A stretch of DNA of 64,000 bases, from NCBI GenBank assembly GCA_902800905.1, contig CADCGC010000001.1:62001-126000 (forward strand). The letters are read 5' to 3'. Both the position numbers and the translations under genes were made by a program. Below the pieces are notes generated by a model. That model ran no database searches. It was given only the letters and a program-made list of their open reading frames with translations, and was not told the DNA's origin. Shown here piece by piece: positions 16,841 through 28,000 of the stretch. Each line of letters begins with the position of its first letter. Position 1 is the first letter of the stretch. Source of the stretch: an uncultured Erysipelotrichaceae bacterium. GTDB taxonomy: Bacteria; Bacillota_I; Bacilli_A; RFN20; CAG-826.

Positions 16841-18970
16841 TTATATCTTCTCAACTCTAATAATTGCGGAGTTGTTTTCTATTGATTCAACAATAAATGA
16901 CCAGCCCAAATCAAGTCCACTATCAAGGGTGTAATCACTTCCGCCAAAATATTCTTTTCTAGGGAATTGTTTGCCAAATGTTTGTAAGTCGAACGAGTCA
17001 TCAGATTTAAATAATGATTCTGAATTAAATAAATTACTTTGACTTCTTTCAAAAATTGAAGTGGCGGTTTTATCATTTCTAATTAACGAAAGAAGATTGA
17101 AATATGAATAATTTACATTCTTTTTAGCAAGATATGAGACGTGTGCCTCAAGAGCACTATTATCTATATATGTATTTGAAAAAATCGTAGTTAGATTTTT
17201 GTATCCACATTTTGCGTTAGTGGTAAGTTCTTCAGAGAAATTGAAATAATTATCAATTGTATATGATAGTCTTGCATCTACATGCCAAAGTCTAATTCCG
17301 ATATCATTAACCCCTTTTGGATACGCTGACTTAGAAACAACATATTGGTGGCTTGTATCAAATTTGTTAAGACCAGTAGGTGTGTATAATTCCAACAATA
17401 AATATTCATCAAATGGGGAATTATATTCATTCCAGTTTGGTGTTAATAAAATTAGTTCACCTGTTTCTTGGAAAGAATTCAATTTAATTCTACAAGAATT
17501 AGTTGGGATAATTGGATCAACCCAGCCAAACGCCATCATGGAGAAAGGATCATGACCACCAACATTATAATCTTGCATAGAAAAACCACCAGATGGAAGA
17601 TAACCATGTTTACTATAGTCGTAGTAATCTTGTAATCCAAAAACGTGTCCCATCTCGTGAATATATGTATGAGAATCAAGGTTGCAATATGAAGTGTTTC
17701 CTTTATGGAAACTAGAGCCGGTTCTTTCGTTTGCTTTTAATTCTCCATACATAAAATCATAACTAGCCCAGAAGAATGATTTTGCAGTTGGAGACTCAAT
17801 ATTAGGAGAGTTTTTTTCGATATAAAAGCAATAAGCCCATAAGTTTTTATTCTTTGAATATTCTTCGCTTACTCCGTAAGAATTCCAGTTAGGAGCTGCG
17901 TAAATCACCATTACGCCATCTAAATAACCATCCCCATCACTGTCGTAGTTACTTCTACTATCTTCTAAATGAGTTGAAAAATACCAATTAGTCGCATTAT
18001 TTACTAGCGTTTGGGTTTGTGGAGCACGATCGCTGCTATCACTTCCTATATCAGCGGTCGAAATGTCTGGTTCATACCATTCGCTAACTTTCCCACTTAA
18101 ATTGAGTTTTTCTTTACTCTCTGCTTTATAGAAAGAGGAAACACTATGCCATCCAGTTTGAGATTCGCTTCCAAAATAGGTGGTTTCAATATCCTTTCTA
18201 ATGTTTTCTTTAGCAGAATTCTTTTTAAAATATGTAGCAGAATCATTAAACCAAAGAGGAATAACTAGCAAGTTAACATCACCAGAAGATGGACAATTTT
18301 TCTTGTCTAAATCTTTATAGGTTTGCAATATTTCAACTTCTTCAGCGGCTTTTGTAACATTGAAATTCATTGAACTTTCTACATATTCTGTCGCATTTTT
18401 TAACGCTTTGATTGTGAGAGTAAAAGCCTTCTCTTCTTCTTCGTAAAAATAGAAACAATCTTTATCAATTTTCTTAATAATTGTAGTATCCGAACTTGAT
18501 TCAATAACTAAAGGTACTGTGAATTCACTAGGATTAACATTAACATTAATTAGCATCTCTTCCATTGTCTTAATATCGTTTTTATCACAAGTAAGATTAA
18601 TGCTTGATGCGTATTGAACAGAATCAAAAACATCAAATGTAATCAAATTAGATTTAACAGAGCCATATATTACGTAAAGGCTATATTCACCAGCTTCAGA
18701 GAATGATTCCTTTTCAGAATAATGTTTGTCTTCTTTTTCAATAATAACTCTAACGCTTGAATAACTAAATTCTTTAAACACATCGTCTTTATATTTGGCC
18801 TGTATTATTAATTCGTTTGTATTACGATAAATATCTCCAACGACATAACCATTATGATTGTCTTGAATAGTTAACTCTTCAGGAATTGAAAAAAAGTCTT
18901 CGAAACTAATAGAACATCCACTAAGAGCAAGAGACATCAATATAGGAAAAACGAGGCTAACTTTTTTCAT
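16841..18970 (-). CDS. M6-type zinc metalloprotease lipoprotein
   Basis: The likely start is the ATG at 18968-18970, giving about 709 residues. It begins MKKVSLVFPILMSLALSGC with lipobox ALSGC. An upstream ATG at 19006 would put a non-signal stretch in front. After two Ig-like segments, the peptidase part contains SNYDSDGDGYLDGVMVIY and the zinc motif HEMGHVFGLQDYYDY (near residue 437), both typical of M6 (immune-inhibitor-A-like) proteases. The C-terminal third is beta-rich. It is predicted to be surface-anchored and to degrade host or dietary protein. It has no ribosome site; TACAAT lies 7 nt upstream. Confidence 0.85.
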   Translation of the reverse strand: MKKVSLVFPILMSLALSGCSISFEDFFSIPEELTIQDNHNGYVVGDIYRNTNELIIQAKYKDDVFKEFSYSSVRVIIEKEDKHYSEKESFSEAGEYSLYVIYGSVKSNLITFDVFDSVQYASSINLTCDKNDIKTMEEMLINVNVNPSEFTVPLVIESSSDTTIIKKIDKDCFYFYEEEEKAFTLTIKALKNATEYVESSMNFNVTKAAEEVEILQTYKDLDKKNCPSSGDVNLLVIPLWFNDSATYFKKNSAKENIRKDIETTYFGSESQTGWHSVSSFYKAESKEKLNLSGKVSEWYEPDISTADIGSDSSDRAPQTQTLVNNATNWYFSTHLEDSRSNYDSDGDGYLDGVMVIYAAPNWNSYGVSEEYSKNKNLWAYCFYIEKNSPNIESPTAKSFFWASYDFMYGELKANERTGSSFHKGNTSYCNLDSHTYIHEMGHVFGLQDYYDYSKHGYLPSGGFSMQDYNVGGHDPFSMMAFGWVDPIIPTNSCRIKLNSFQETGELILLTPNWNEYNSPFDEYLLLELYTPTGLNKFDTSHQYVVSKSAYPKGVNDIGIRLWHVDARLSYTIDNYFNFSEELTTNAKCGYKNLTTIFSNTYIDNSALEAHVSYLAKKNVNYSYFNLLSLIRNDKTATSIFERSQSNLFNSESLFKSDDSFDLQTFGKQFPRKEYFGGSDYTLDSGLDLGWSFIVESIENNSAIIRVEKI

Positions 18971-18977
18971 GTGATAT

Positions 18978-18983
18978 ATTGTA
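18978..18983 (-). promoter_or_regulatory. -10 box of the M6 protease gene, likely leaderless
   Basis: TACAAT lies 7 nt before the preferred ATG and no Shine-Dalgarno sequence intervenes. It supports starting at 18970 rather than 19006, because the box lies within the alternative longer frame. No good -35 is seen. Confidence 0.45.
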
Positions 18984-19010
18984 ATACAATAAGAAAAATA
19001 TTTCATCTAT

Positions 19011-19036
19011 AAAGAAAAGACCTCAAGGAGGTCCTT
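19011..19036 (-). terminator. Terminator after the C11 protease lipoprotein gene
   Basis: GACCTC and GAGGTC (19019-19024, 19028-19033) pair around a 3-nt loop, extended by further pairs and followed on the minus strand by TTTTCTTT. Confidence 0.75.
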
Positions 19037-19054
19037 CCATTTATATAACGAATA

Positions 19055-20977
19055 TTAGTATCCGTATGAGTTATTAAATGAAACCCAATTTGTTAAGTCT
19101 GTTTGAGACTTTGTGTAATAAGAGCTTTTGCTACATCCATTTCCAGCAGAATAGAACATAGTCATTCCGTATGATTCTCCAGCTCCTTTACCAGTTGCGT
19201 TGTATTTAACTAATTTGTTAAATGAATCGTCAACAGCGTTTAGTTCATTTAATAATGAGGAGAAACCGCTATTTTTCTTTGCTTTATTTATAAAGTCTTT
19301 AGCATCAAATGTTCCATAGTTATAAGCTCCATAATATGAATGATATTTTCCATCACTTTGAAGTGTTAAACCATATTGGCTGATGATGTATTGAGTTGAA
19401 CAGTTGTAATAATCAGCATATTCTTGAATGTCTGATTGCGTGAAAATCTCATCTGCATAGGATTTAACATTTTGAACCATGAAATCTCTAAAGGATGATT
19501 TTCCGCCTAAAGAAGTAACAGCGTTTTTCATTTTTGTCGCTAACGCTTCCCAATTTGTCTTATATTCATCAGCATAACTCAAATCGTAATATGCTAAGGT
19601 TTGATCACTATCTCCCCATTTGTTTTGCTTATACATTGCATCAGTATCAGCGATGAATCCATCACAAATAGCTTGTAAGATTGTTTCGGTTGATTTCTTA
19701 GCGTATAAATCATCAACCCATGTATCGTAATCCCATCCTTCACCTGCTTCGCTTTCTTCAGAAGCAACCATGTAGTTGAAATATTTGCTATTTGTAATTG
19801 CGATATCTTGAACGCCCATTAAGCAGGCATCATATCCGATGAATTCAAGCTTTTCACCTTCGCTTAAAGTGTTTGATAACGCACTTTGAATTTCAGAATT
19901 AAGTAATGGGTTGCTGTTTTTCTTTTCGTCATAGCAAACACCTTTCATTGCTCCACCATGGTTCCAAAGAATAACACCAGTCTTTTCAGCAGGATAGGAT
20001 TCTAATCCCCACTTTAAGAACGATTGGAATGTAGAGGTTTCACCCATTCCAGCGTAAGAAAGTTCAGCGTCTTTAACAAGTCTCTTGTTAGAAACGTGCC
20101 ATCTTCCTAATTTAGAAGTACTAATTCCATACTTGGAATTCCATGCTGCTGCTCCACCAGTTTCAACGATGATGTTTACATCATTTGGTTGTCCAGCAAC
20201 ACTGAGAATTTCAGTAATATCAGCAGTCGCTAAGCTTGCATCATTAATATGAGTTTTACCATTTTCATCCGTGCCACTTTCAAGATCAGCGCCACATAAA
20301 TAAATCATAACTGTCCATGCTGCTTTAGTAACGACTTGTTTTTCAGAAATGGTAACAGTGCAGGAAGCAGTTTTGTTTCCATCAATGGTTTTAACAGTAA
20401 TCTTAGCGCTACCAGCACTAACAGCTTCAATTGAACCATTATTAACAGTAGCAACTGAAGTGTCGCTACTGGACCAAGTAACATTTTTGTTTGTTGCGTT
20501 AGATGGTTTAATGCTTTCTGTTAACGTTAATTTATCTCCGACATATAAAGATGCTGAAGTTTTATTTAATGAAACGGATGTAACTGAAATTGATGAGTTT
20601 TTAACTGTAACAGTACAAGAGGCAGTGATATTAGATTTGCTATTGCTTTTAGCAGTAATCTTAGTGGTTCCATCTCTAAGTGCTTCAATTTTTCCATCTT
20701 GAGTAACAGAAGCAACTGCACTATTTGAAGATGACCAAGTTAAACTTTTATCAGTTGCGTTAGATGGTTTAACTGTAGCGTTTAATTGTAATGTATTTCC
20801 AATAGTTAACTCTTTGCTGGTAACATCTAAAACAATAGCTGTGACAGCAACATCATGAACCACGATTTGTGGATCGTCATCAACTGGATTGTTGTTTCCA
20901 TTTTGATTTGTTGCGTTTGATACACATCCAGAAAGAGTGAGTAATGCAATAATTGTGAATAGCAATCCTTTTTTCAT
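19055..20977 (-). CDS. C11 (clostripain-family) cysteine protease lipoprotein with two Ig-like domains
   Basis: The start is the ATG at 20975-20977 (640 residues), 8 nt after a GAGG site; the GTG at 20986 is not needed. MKKGLLFTIIALLTLSGC gives a lipobox (LSGC). Two bacterial Ig-like (BIG2) domains follow (about residues 45-210), each with a PSNAT.K..TWSSS..AV core. From residue 220 comes a C11 peptidase: WTVMIYLCGADLESG, the histidine region ILWNHGGAMKGVCYDE, and the catalytic cysteine in IGYDACLMGVQDIA. VASEESEAGEGWDYD follows. C11 proteases usually cut after basic residues. It is paralogous to the C-terminus of the giant protein at 25077-29864. Confidence 0.9.
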   Translation of the reverse strand: MKKGLLFTIIALLTLSGCVSNATNQNGNNNPVDDDPQIVVHDVAVTAIVLDVTSKELTIGNTLQLNATVKPSNATDKSLTWSSSNSAVASVTQDGKIEALRDGTTKITAKSNSKSNITASCTVTVKNSSISVTSVSLNKTSASLYVGDKLTLTESIKPSNATNKNVTWSSSDTSVATVNNGSIEAVSAGSAKITVKTIDGNKTASCTVTISEKQVVTKAAWTVMIYLCGADLESGTDENGKTHINDASLATADITEILSVAGQPNDVNIIVETGGAAAWNSKYGISTSKLGRWHVSNKRLVKDAELSYAGMGETSTFQSFLKWGLESYPAEKTGVILWNHGGAMKGVCYDEKKNSNPLLNSEIQSALSNTLSEGEKLEFIGYDACLMGVQDIAITNSKYFNYMVASEESEAGEGWDYDTWVDDLYAKKSTETILQAICDGFIADTDAMYKQNKWGDSDQTLAYYDLSYADEYKTNWEALATKMKNAVTSLGGKSSFRDFMVQNVKSYADEIFTQSDIQEYADYYNCSTQYIISQYGLTLQSDGKYHSYYGAYNYGTFDAKDFINKAKKNSGFSSLLNELNAVDDSFNKLVKYNATGKGAGESYGMTMFYSAGNGCSKSSYYTKSQTDLTNWVSFNNSYGY

Positions 20978-20993
20978 ATCATTCACCTCTTTT

Positions 20994-21012
20994 ACTCTCT
21001 TTTATAGAGAGT
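20994..21012 (-). promoter_or_regulatory. Hairpin upstream of the C11 lipoprotein gene
   Basis: A perfect 7-bp stem, ACTCTCT/AGAGAGT, with a 5-nt loop ends 16 nt before the ATG, directly in front of the ribosome site. It is not followed by a T-tract, so it is not a terminator. Confidence 0.5.
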
Positions 21013-21059
21013 GATATTCTATTATCCTCCTTTTATTAATATTTTTCTAATGTTTTTTT

Positions 21060-21093
21060 AAAAAATAAAAAGAACCATATTTTTTCTGGTTCT
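21060..21093 (-). terminator. Terminator closing the opp-protease-repeat operon
   Basis: AGAACCA and TGGTTCT (21071-21077, 21087-21093) pair around a 9-nt loop and are followed on the minus strand by TTTTATTTTTT. It is the first clear terminator downstream of oppB on this strand. Confidence 0.8.
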
Positions 21094-21114
21094 CTTTTGA
21101 CAAAATGTTTGGAA

Positions 21115-21456
21115 CTATGCAAATAAAATCGCAATAAGCGCCATTAACTGCTCGTGTGAGAGAAAACCATCAATTTCATATAAATATGGTCCACAATATT
21201 GTTTAATTCTATTTCCATCAATCTCAGCAATATATGAACCACAGTATCTTTTAATACGTTTCCCATCAAATTCTAAAAGATATGGCCCACAATATTCTTT
21301 GATTCTATCACCACAGATTTCATATTTAAAAGAACCACAGTATCTTTTTACTCTTCCACCACTAATTTCGTAAATGTAAGGACCACAATATTCTTTGATT
21401 CTATCTCCATCAAATTCTAATAGATAAGATCCACAATATCTTTTAATTCTCGCCAT
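21115..21456 (-). CDS. Cysteine-rich 16-residue tandem-repeat protein
   Basis: This 113-residue protein consists of six 16-residue units with consensus RIKxYCGxYxxEIDGx, followed by a hydrophobic tail (LSHEQLMALIAILFA). Units alternate: odd ones read RYCGS, even ones E/QYCGP, so the true period is 32 residues (96 bp). Seven cysteines are present, six at the same position in each unit. No signal peptide is visible. The repeats look like short beta hairpins stacking into a solenoid or flower-like fold. AAGGGG precedes the ATG and the gene follows the S8 protease by 10 nt. I do not recognise a named family with confidence. Confidence 0.8.
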   Translation of the reverse strand: MARIKRYCGSYLLEFDGDRIKEYCGPYIYEISGGRVKRYCGSFKYEICGDRIKEYCGPYLLEFDGKRIKRYCGSYIAEIDGNRIKQYCGPYLYEIDGFLSHEQLMALIAILFA

Positions 21457-21466
21457 AAGAAACCCC

Positions 21467-24400
21467 TTATTTTTGTTTTTTACGATATATACTGTAGGCG
21501 CTAATTAGCGCTAAAGATGTACACGCAAGCAAAACTATAATGAGAGTTATATTGTTCTCACTAGCATAATTAATAGAGAAGGCAGAATTATTTTCAATTC
21601 TTGTTAATACATTGTTTGAATTAAGGGATTCACCATTAAATGATGCCCATGTACTTAATCTGCTCCATTCATTTGAATAAGCACTGTTAGTAGTAAAGAG
21701 TCTTCTTTGATTTGTATTAAGAGCATTGAATGCTCCTTTAGCAGTTGAATAGTAATGATGGTCATTATCCTTACAATATCCAAGGCTTGTCGTGTAATCC
21801 ATATGCATATACGTATTGATAAATGTTTCTAGACCAACACAGTCATCGCTTTGTCCAACATCTTGAGAAGATTTTGTATAAACAGTAATAGTTTGGATGT
21901 GGGCACGTTTTTTACTCGTAGTTGTTGCAATGGCAACAGAATTGGTTGCTGTCACATATTCTTTGGAATAGTCGGCGTATGAAGATGTTAAAGTGTTATT
22001 CGTTCCACCGATAGTTAGTGTAACGCCTGTGTCACTTCCATATGTTTTAGCACTAACAACAATCTTATAGATATTTGAAGTAGTTGAAGTAACTGTAACT
22101 GTTCCTGTATTGCTTCCTGATCCTAATCTTATAGAATTGCTTTCAGTAGTTGTATATCCAGAGGTACTGACTGAAAGTGTACTAACACTAATTGTTTGAG
22201 TATTGCTTGGATATGTGATAGTCCCGACAACGCTATATACGCTATCCATAACAGTTCTATATGCGTTGACAGAAATTTGATATGTTGTATCTTTTGTAAC
22301 TCCATTATAGGAATATGAAACAGTGACTGTTTTTACTCCACCACTAGACATATCTGGAGATGAAACACTTGTAGGTGTCACGTTCTTTTGATATCCATTG
22401 GCAAATGTTGCAGTACAAACACCATCAAAAGAGAAAGCGGAATTTTTGACATATGTAGTTGTTTGTCCACTAACAGAAATCGAGCTTAGTGTACCTTGGC
22501 TAACATTAATACCATATGATGATGATTTAGTTGTGCCTTTATATGTATAGCTAACAGTAACAGTGTGTTCACCAACGACAGTCATATCATATCCTGTAAA
22601 TGTTGAAGAAGAGGTTACATTATTTGAACTACTATCACTAAAGTGAGCGGTTACTGTTCCACCAAAAACAAATGCATCACCTTCGACAAAAGATGTTGCC
22701 TGACCACTAATAGAAATAGAAGATAAGGAAACAGGGTCAGATACTGTGATTGATTGTGAAGCAGATTTTCCACCATAAGTAATTGTCACACTTGTGTTCA
22801 ATTTACTTAGTGAGGTTGATGTTGAAGGGTTAAATGTAAAGGAAGTTGGGTTTGATAAATATGAAACATCTTGAGATGTTGAATCGCTGTAATTGACAGT
22901 AACTACTAATCCGGTTGGGTCAAATGTTTCACCAACTTCATAACTTGTTTTTGTAGGGGCAGTTTTAATATATATGCTACTAACCGATTTTGGTATATAG
23001 GTAACCTTGATTTCAGCTAAAAGTGATGCACTAGAATCATTTTCTTGCAAACAGAAATAACTATATCCAGAGCTAAATGTGCCTAAAGACGTTAAACTTG
23101 TAGCAATTGTCACACCACTTCCAACAGTGGTTTTGTTACTTCCAAAAACTAAAGTTGAACCACTAAGTGAACATGCAGTAGAAGTAACATATGCACTCCA
23201 AGATCTATTTGTTCCAGAATCAGTTCTAGCTTCTATTTTTGAAATAGTTCCAGGTATTGCAACCGTATTAAAAATAGCGGCATGGCTAGATCCTTTACTC
23301 TTATTGAACTGCATAGATGTGGTAGTTGTGGTATATAATTCGCCTTTACCGGAAATTGAAATACCTGAACTTGTATTTTGACTCCAGTCATACCAAGCAT
23401 AACCGCCACTAGTTGCAAAAGAACTTCTAGTAATTGTTAATGTTTCTTTAGGAGAGTCGTTTACTGTCACTAGACATGTTGCAGTTTTTCCACCATCTTC
23501 GGTAGTAACAGTAATGGTTGCTGAACCTTCTTTTTTTGCAGTTACAACACCACTAGAAGATACAGTAGCAACAGTTGAATCACTGCTTGACCAGCTGACA
23601 TTTTTATTTGTTGCATTTGCTGGAGCAACTGTCACAGTTAGAGTTTCAGTTGCGTCTATAGCAATTGTAGTTGAAGATTTGTTTAAAGTAACTCCAGTCA
23701 CATGAACTGTGCTATCAGAAACGGTGACAGAGCATGTTCCAGATTTAGTGACATCAAGAGTTGAAGTTGCAGTAATTGTGGCACTTCCTACAGATTTAGC
23801 GGTAACAACACCACTAGAAGATACTGTTGCAACACTTGTGTTACTACTAGTCCACGTGACCAATTGAGAAGGATTGTTATTTCCACTAACAGTGGCTGAT
23901 AAGTTACCAGTTTTAGTTCCATTTAAATCTAAAGACAAAGTATTAGGAGAAACAATAACGGAAGAAACAGTTGGAACGTTTCCACTTTCAATTCCTAAAA
24001 ACCTATCAATATTTAGTCTTCCATTACCTGCCCAACTTGGATTACCATCAATCGCATCGCAAGATGCATATAAGGCACTTTCAATTTGAGAAGGAGTTGC
24101 ACTTGGATTCTTTTGCTTATATAAAGCAATCGCAGCGGTTACTATTGGAGAACTAAAAGATGTTCCTTGCGTTTCTTTGTAGGCGTTATTTGAACCTTTG
24201 TCAGCAACATAAACAGAACCTGGAGCAACAATATCAATACCATAGGTATTAGAATAGCCAGCTTTCGAAGTTGTACTTCCTTTAGCTAAAGAACCAACAG
24301 AGATAACATGATTATTACTCGCTGGATATGATGGTTCACTAGTGTTATAGTTTCCTGCTGCTGCCACTAAAGTAATTCCTGCATTATAACAACTATTAAT

Positions 24401-25075
24401 CATTGTTGTTAAAACAGATGAGCAACCAGTAGACGCTCCCATTGTTGAATTATTATATGTTACAGCGTGTTCATATGCCTGGAATGACATATTGATTACA
24501 TCAATATCATTATCAATGCAATATTGAAGAGCGCTATTAATTGCGGTCCATTCATAACCATTGTTACTATTTGTGACTTTATAAATATATAAATCGACAT
24601 TAGGCGCAATACCAGCGCAACCAATTTCATTAATCGCACTTGCAATAACACTAGCAACATTCGTGCCATGTCCTAATGTATCGTTTAAATGTGGAGCATT
24701 ATTCGAGTATTCGTAATAATACCATCCTGAATTATATTCAACAGAACGTGAACTTCCATTAATCGTACCGAAATCTTCGTGTGGATAGTTAATGCCACTA
24801 TCAATGACCGCAACTTTAACGCTATCGCCACGATAATAATTAGAAGCGTTAACATAATTCATTTTCGAAAATGTTAAATCATTTTGAGTTGAATAATATG
24901 GTTCATCGGAATAACTGCTTGAATAAGAGGCTGGGTAAAATATTGGTCCTCTTTCGTGTTTTTCGTTGCTAATTAAAACACCTCCATCATTATTTGAGTT
25001 GCTTTTTAAAACCGATGGGAGTGTTATTATTCCCAAAGCAACAGAAGCAATAATAAGAGGTGTAATTTTTTTCAT
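21467..25075 (-). CDS. Cell-surface subtilisin-like (S8) serine protease with Ig-like domains
   Basis: The start is the ATG at 25073-25075 (1202 residues), behind GGTGG and 1 nt after the previous gene's stop. A signal peptide is followed by the S8 domain with catalytic D92 (VAVIDSGINYPHEDF), H136 (GHGTNVASVIA) and Ser near 308 (GTSFSSPIVTAA). Two BIG2 domains follow (about 370-540). Then come a beta-rich module and three further Ig-like repeats (YEVGETFDPTGL and FVEGDAFVFGG type). A C-terminal membrane helix (IIVLLACTSLALISAYSIY) and basic KKQK tail anchor it. It probably cleaves protein near the cell surface, upstream of Opp uptake. Confidence 0.9.
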   Translation of the reverse strand: MKKITPLIIASVALGIITLPSVLKSNSNNDGGVLISNEKHERGPIFYPASYSSSYSDEPYYSTQNDLTFSKMNYVNASNYYRGDSVKVAVIDSGINYPHEDFGTINGSSRSVEYNSGWYYYEYSNNAPHLNDTLGHGTNVASVIASAINEIGCAGIAPNVDLYIYKVTNSNNGYEWTAINSALQYCIDNDIDVINMSFQAYEHAVTYNNSTMGASTGCSSVLTTMINSCYNAGITLVAAAGNYNTSEPSYPASNNHVISVGSLAKGSTTSKAGYSNTYGIDIVAPGSVYVADKGSNNAYKETQGTSFSSPIVTAAIALYKQKNPSATPSQIESALYASCDAIDGNPSWAGNGRLNIDRFLGIESGNVPTVSSVIVSPNTLSLDLNGTKTGNLSATVSGNNNPSQLVTWTSSNTSVATVSSSGVVTAKSVGSATITATSTLDVTKSGTCSVTVSDSTVHVTGVTLNKSSTTIAIDATETLTVTVAPANATNKNVSWSSSDSTVATVSSSGVVTAKKEGSATITVTTEDGGKTATCLVTVNDSPKETLTITRSSFATSGGYAWYDWSQNTSSGISISGKGELYTTTTTSMQFNKSKGSSHAAIFNTVAIPGTISKIEARTDSGTNRSWSAYVTSTACSLSGSTLVFGSNKTTVGSGVTIATSLTSLGTFSSGYSYFCLQENDSSASLLAEIKVTYIPKSVSSIYIKTAPTKTSYEVGETFDPTGLVVTVNYSDSTSQDVSYLSNPTSFTFNPSTSTSLSKLNTSVTITYGGKSASQSITVSDPVSLSSISISGQATSFVEGDAFVFGGTVTAHFSDSSSNNVTSSSTFTGYDMTVVGEHTVTVSYTYKGTTKSSSYGINVSQGTLSSISVSGQTTTYVKNSAFSFDGVCTATFANGYQKNVTPTSVSSPDMSSGGVKTVTVSYSYNGVTKDTTYQISVNAYRTVMDSVYSVVGTITYPSNTQTISVSTLSVSTSGYTTTESNSIRLGSGSNTGTVTVTSTTSNIYKIVVSAKTYGSDTGVTLTIGGTNNTLTSSYADYSKEYVTATNSVAIATTTSKKRAHIQTITVYTKSSQDVGQSDDCVGLETFINTYMHMDYTTSLGYCKDNDHHYYSTAKGAFNALNTNQRRLFTTNSAYSNEWSRLSTWASFNGESLNSNNVLTRIENNSAFSINYASENNITLIIVLLACTSLALISAYSIYRKKQK

Positions 25076-25076
25076 T

Positions 25077-28000
25077 TTATCCACCGTAAGAATTGACAAT
25101 ACTTCTCCAGTTTGTGAAGTTTGTCATACTAGTTGAATAATATGTGCTCTTTTGACAGGTATAGCTAGTGCCATTATTAAGTGGGAAGAAGCAACATAAT
25201 CCGTTAGAATTACCGGCTCCAGAACCTTTTTGACTATATTTGACTAAATCGCCAAACGCGGATATTGCAGCGTTAATTTGACTACTAGCACTACTAAAGG
25301 CTGAAGTATTCTTGATTTTATTTAAGAAATCTTTTGCGTCAAATATTCCATAGTAATAATAACCATAGTCGTAATAATCACTACCGACTTGTTCCAAAGC
25401 TAAAGATTGGATAACATCGTTAACTGTACAATCGTTGTCACTTGCAATACTTTGTAAATCACTATAACCATAAACTGTATCGCCATAACTCTTAACCGTT
25501 TTCATTAATGTTTGGAAATTGCTCTTTCCATACGAACTAATTAATGAATTAATTGTAGAGGACATGGTCTCCCAAGCACTCTTATAAGCACTCATATAAG
25601 ATAAGTCACACCATGATAATGTTTGATCGCTTGCTCCCCAGTTATTTTGTGAATACAAAGTATTAGTTGCACTAATAAATCCATTAACAATCGCAGTTAA
25701 AATATTTTCGGTCGAATCTTTTGCGTAGGCGTTATCAATCCAGGTGTCATAATCCCATCCTGAACCAGCTTCGCTTTCTTCAGAAGCAACCATATATTTG
25801 AAATATTGACTATTAAATTCCGCTATATCTTGAACAGACATTAAGCAGGCATCATATCCAATCCATTCTAGTTTGTCTGAAGCACTTCTTCCTAATGTAT
25901 TGAATGAATTGCCAATTGCGGTCTTCACTCTATCATTGGTTAAAGCACCAATGCCACTATGTTCGTAATTTTCATCGTAACAAACACCACGCATCGCGCC
26001 ACCATGATTCCAAAGAATCAAGCTCACTCTATCAGCAGGATAATTTTGTAATCCCCAAGTAACGAAACTTTGGAGAGTAGCTGATAAGGCCATATCCGCT
26101 TTAGTTTCTTGAGAGTCTTGAACAAGAGATTTATTAGAAACATGATATCTAGTTAAATAATTAGCACTAATGCCATATGTGCTCTTCCAACACTTTGCAC
26201 CACCAGTTTCAATAACAACATTGACTTTTCCGGTTCCTGTTGGTTGACCAGCAACACTTAAAATCTCCGATATATCAGATGTAGCGTATCCACTGGCTTT
26301 ACTTGATTTTTCTTGTCCATCACTTTCTAAATCTGAACCACACATATAGATGAGAATTGTTTGGTCATCATTTTGTTGTTCAACAACAGTAACAACGCAA
26401 GTTGCACTAATAGAAGAAAGATTAGTTAATGTTGCAGTAATTGTTGCGGTTGCACCAATAGTAGCAGTAGATTTGACAGTAACTCTACCATTTGTGTCAA
26501 CGGTTGCAACACTGGTGTTATTGCTTGACCAAGCAACCTCTTTATTTTGGTTAGCACCACTTGGAGTATAAGTAACTGTTAAATCCTTAGTTCCACTACG
26601 AGCAAGGCTCACAGTAGATGGATTAACAGCAATGGATGTTGGATCTGTTGGAGTTGATGATCCAGCCATATATACAAAGAACGGAGTATAACTTCCAATG
26701 CCACTATAGAATCTATAATATGTTCCATTTGCGCATAAATAACGATTATTACACATTAAGTGACCACTTTCGTCAACGGAGCAAGTTCCACCATTAGAAC
26801 TGTAAGCAAACGTATTAGATGTAGGTGTGGCAATATATTGTTCAGCATCTGCATCATACAACTTAAATCCGCTAGAGGTTGCATCTACTACAACATATGC
26901 TTTCCAATTTGCTTCAGTGGTTGAAACGGCAGCGTTACCACTACCTAATCCAGTTACGCCAGTACCTGTAGTGGTCTTAATAAAGACTGTATCTCCATCA
27001 CTTAGAGAACTATTGCTTGTAATTAATTCGCCAACAGCGATAGAAGAACCTGCTGTAACTGTGACATCACATGTAGCAGCTTTATTTCCATCAACTGTTC
27101 TAACTGTGATGGTTGCGCTACCAGCTTTCTTTGCAGTAACTGTTCCATTAGAAACTGTTGCAACCGTGCTATCGCTTGTTGACCAAGTGACGTTTTTATT
27201 TGTTGCATTAGCAGGAATAATGGTTGGCACTAATGTTTCAGTGTCATTAACTTGTAAACTAATAGATGTTTTATTCAATGAAACGCCTGTGACAGCAATT
27301 GAAGTGACCGAAACATTGAATGTTGCAGTGACATCAGTACTATTTTCACCTTCTGCAGTAGCAGTAATTGTGGCATTACCTGCCGCAACACCAGTAATTA
27401 AACCATCTTCACTAACAGTGGCAATATTTGTCGCACTTGAGACAAAAGAAACATTTTTAACATTAGTGTTATTTGGAGAATAATTGACTGTAAGTTGTAA
27501 TGTTCCTCCGATTCCAATAGACGAACTGTTTGCAGTTAATGTAATTGTTTCAGGATAAACAGGAGCTTCAATAGAGTGTTTAGCTTGTGCTCCCCAAACA
27601 ACAAATCTAGCACTACCAGAAAGAGTAATGGTTGTTTGTGAGGTGACATTTGATAATGTTAATTCGAATAAATAATCAGATTCTTCACCATTTAATGTGA
27701 ATGTAGAACCACTTCCAGCAATACCACTATCAGCAGTTAAACTTAAACTTGTATTAGAAATTGTAATGGATGGACTACTTGTTAAAGTAACTGTACAAGA
27801 TGTACCATTCCATCCAGCAGCATAGAATTTCAATTTAGTTGCCTTTTCAGGAACAGTAATAGTCATACTACCAGTGGCTTTTGAAGTTCCCATTTTATAA
27901 CCATCATTTCCGTTGATAGTAGCAGCAAAGGAGTTTGTTCCACCCGCCATAGTAACGTCTTCGTAATTAGAAACGCTACTTGCTATAACGGTTAAATCAA

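Noticed and set aside
18971-19006. M6 protease start at 19006
   Set aside because: It would put the -10 box inside the gene and push the signal peptide inward; the ATG at 18970 starts a standard lipoprotein signal.
21160-21440. CRISPR-like regular repeats
   Set aside because: The 48/96-bp periodicity is coding: it follows the 16-residue protein repeat in frame, with no unique spacers and no cas genes.
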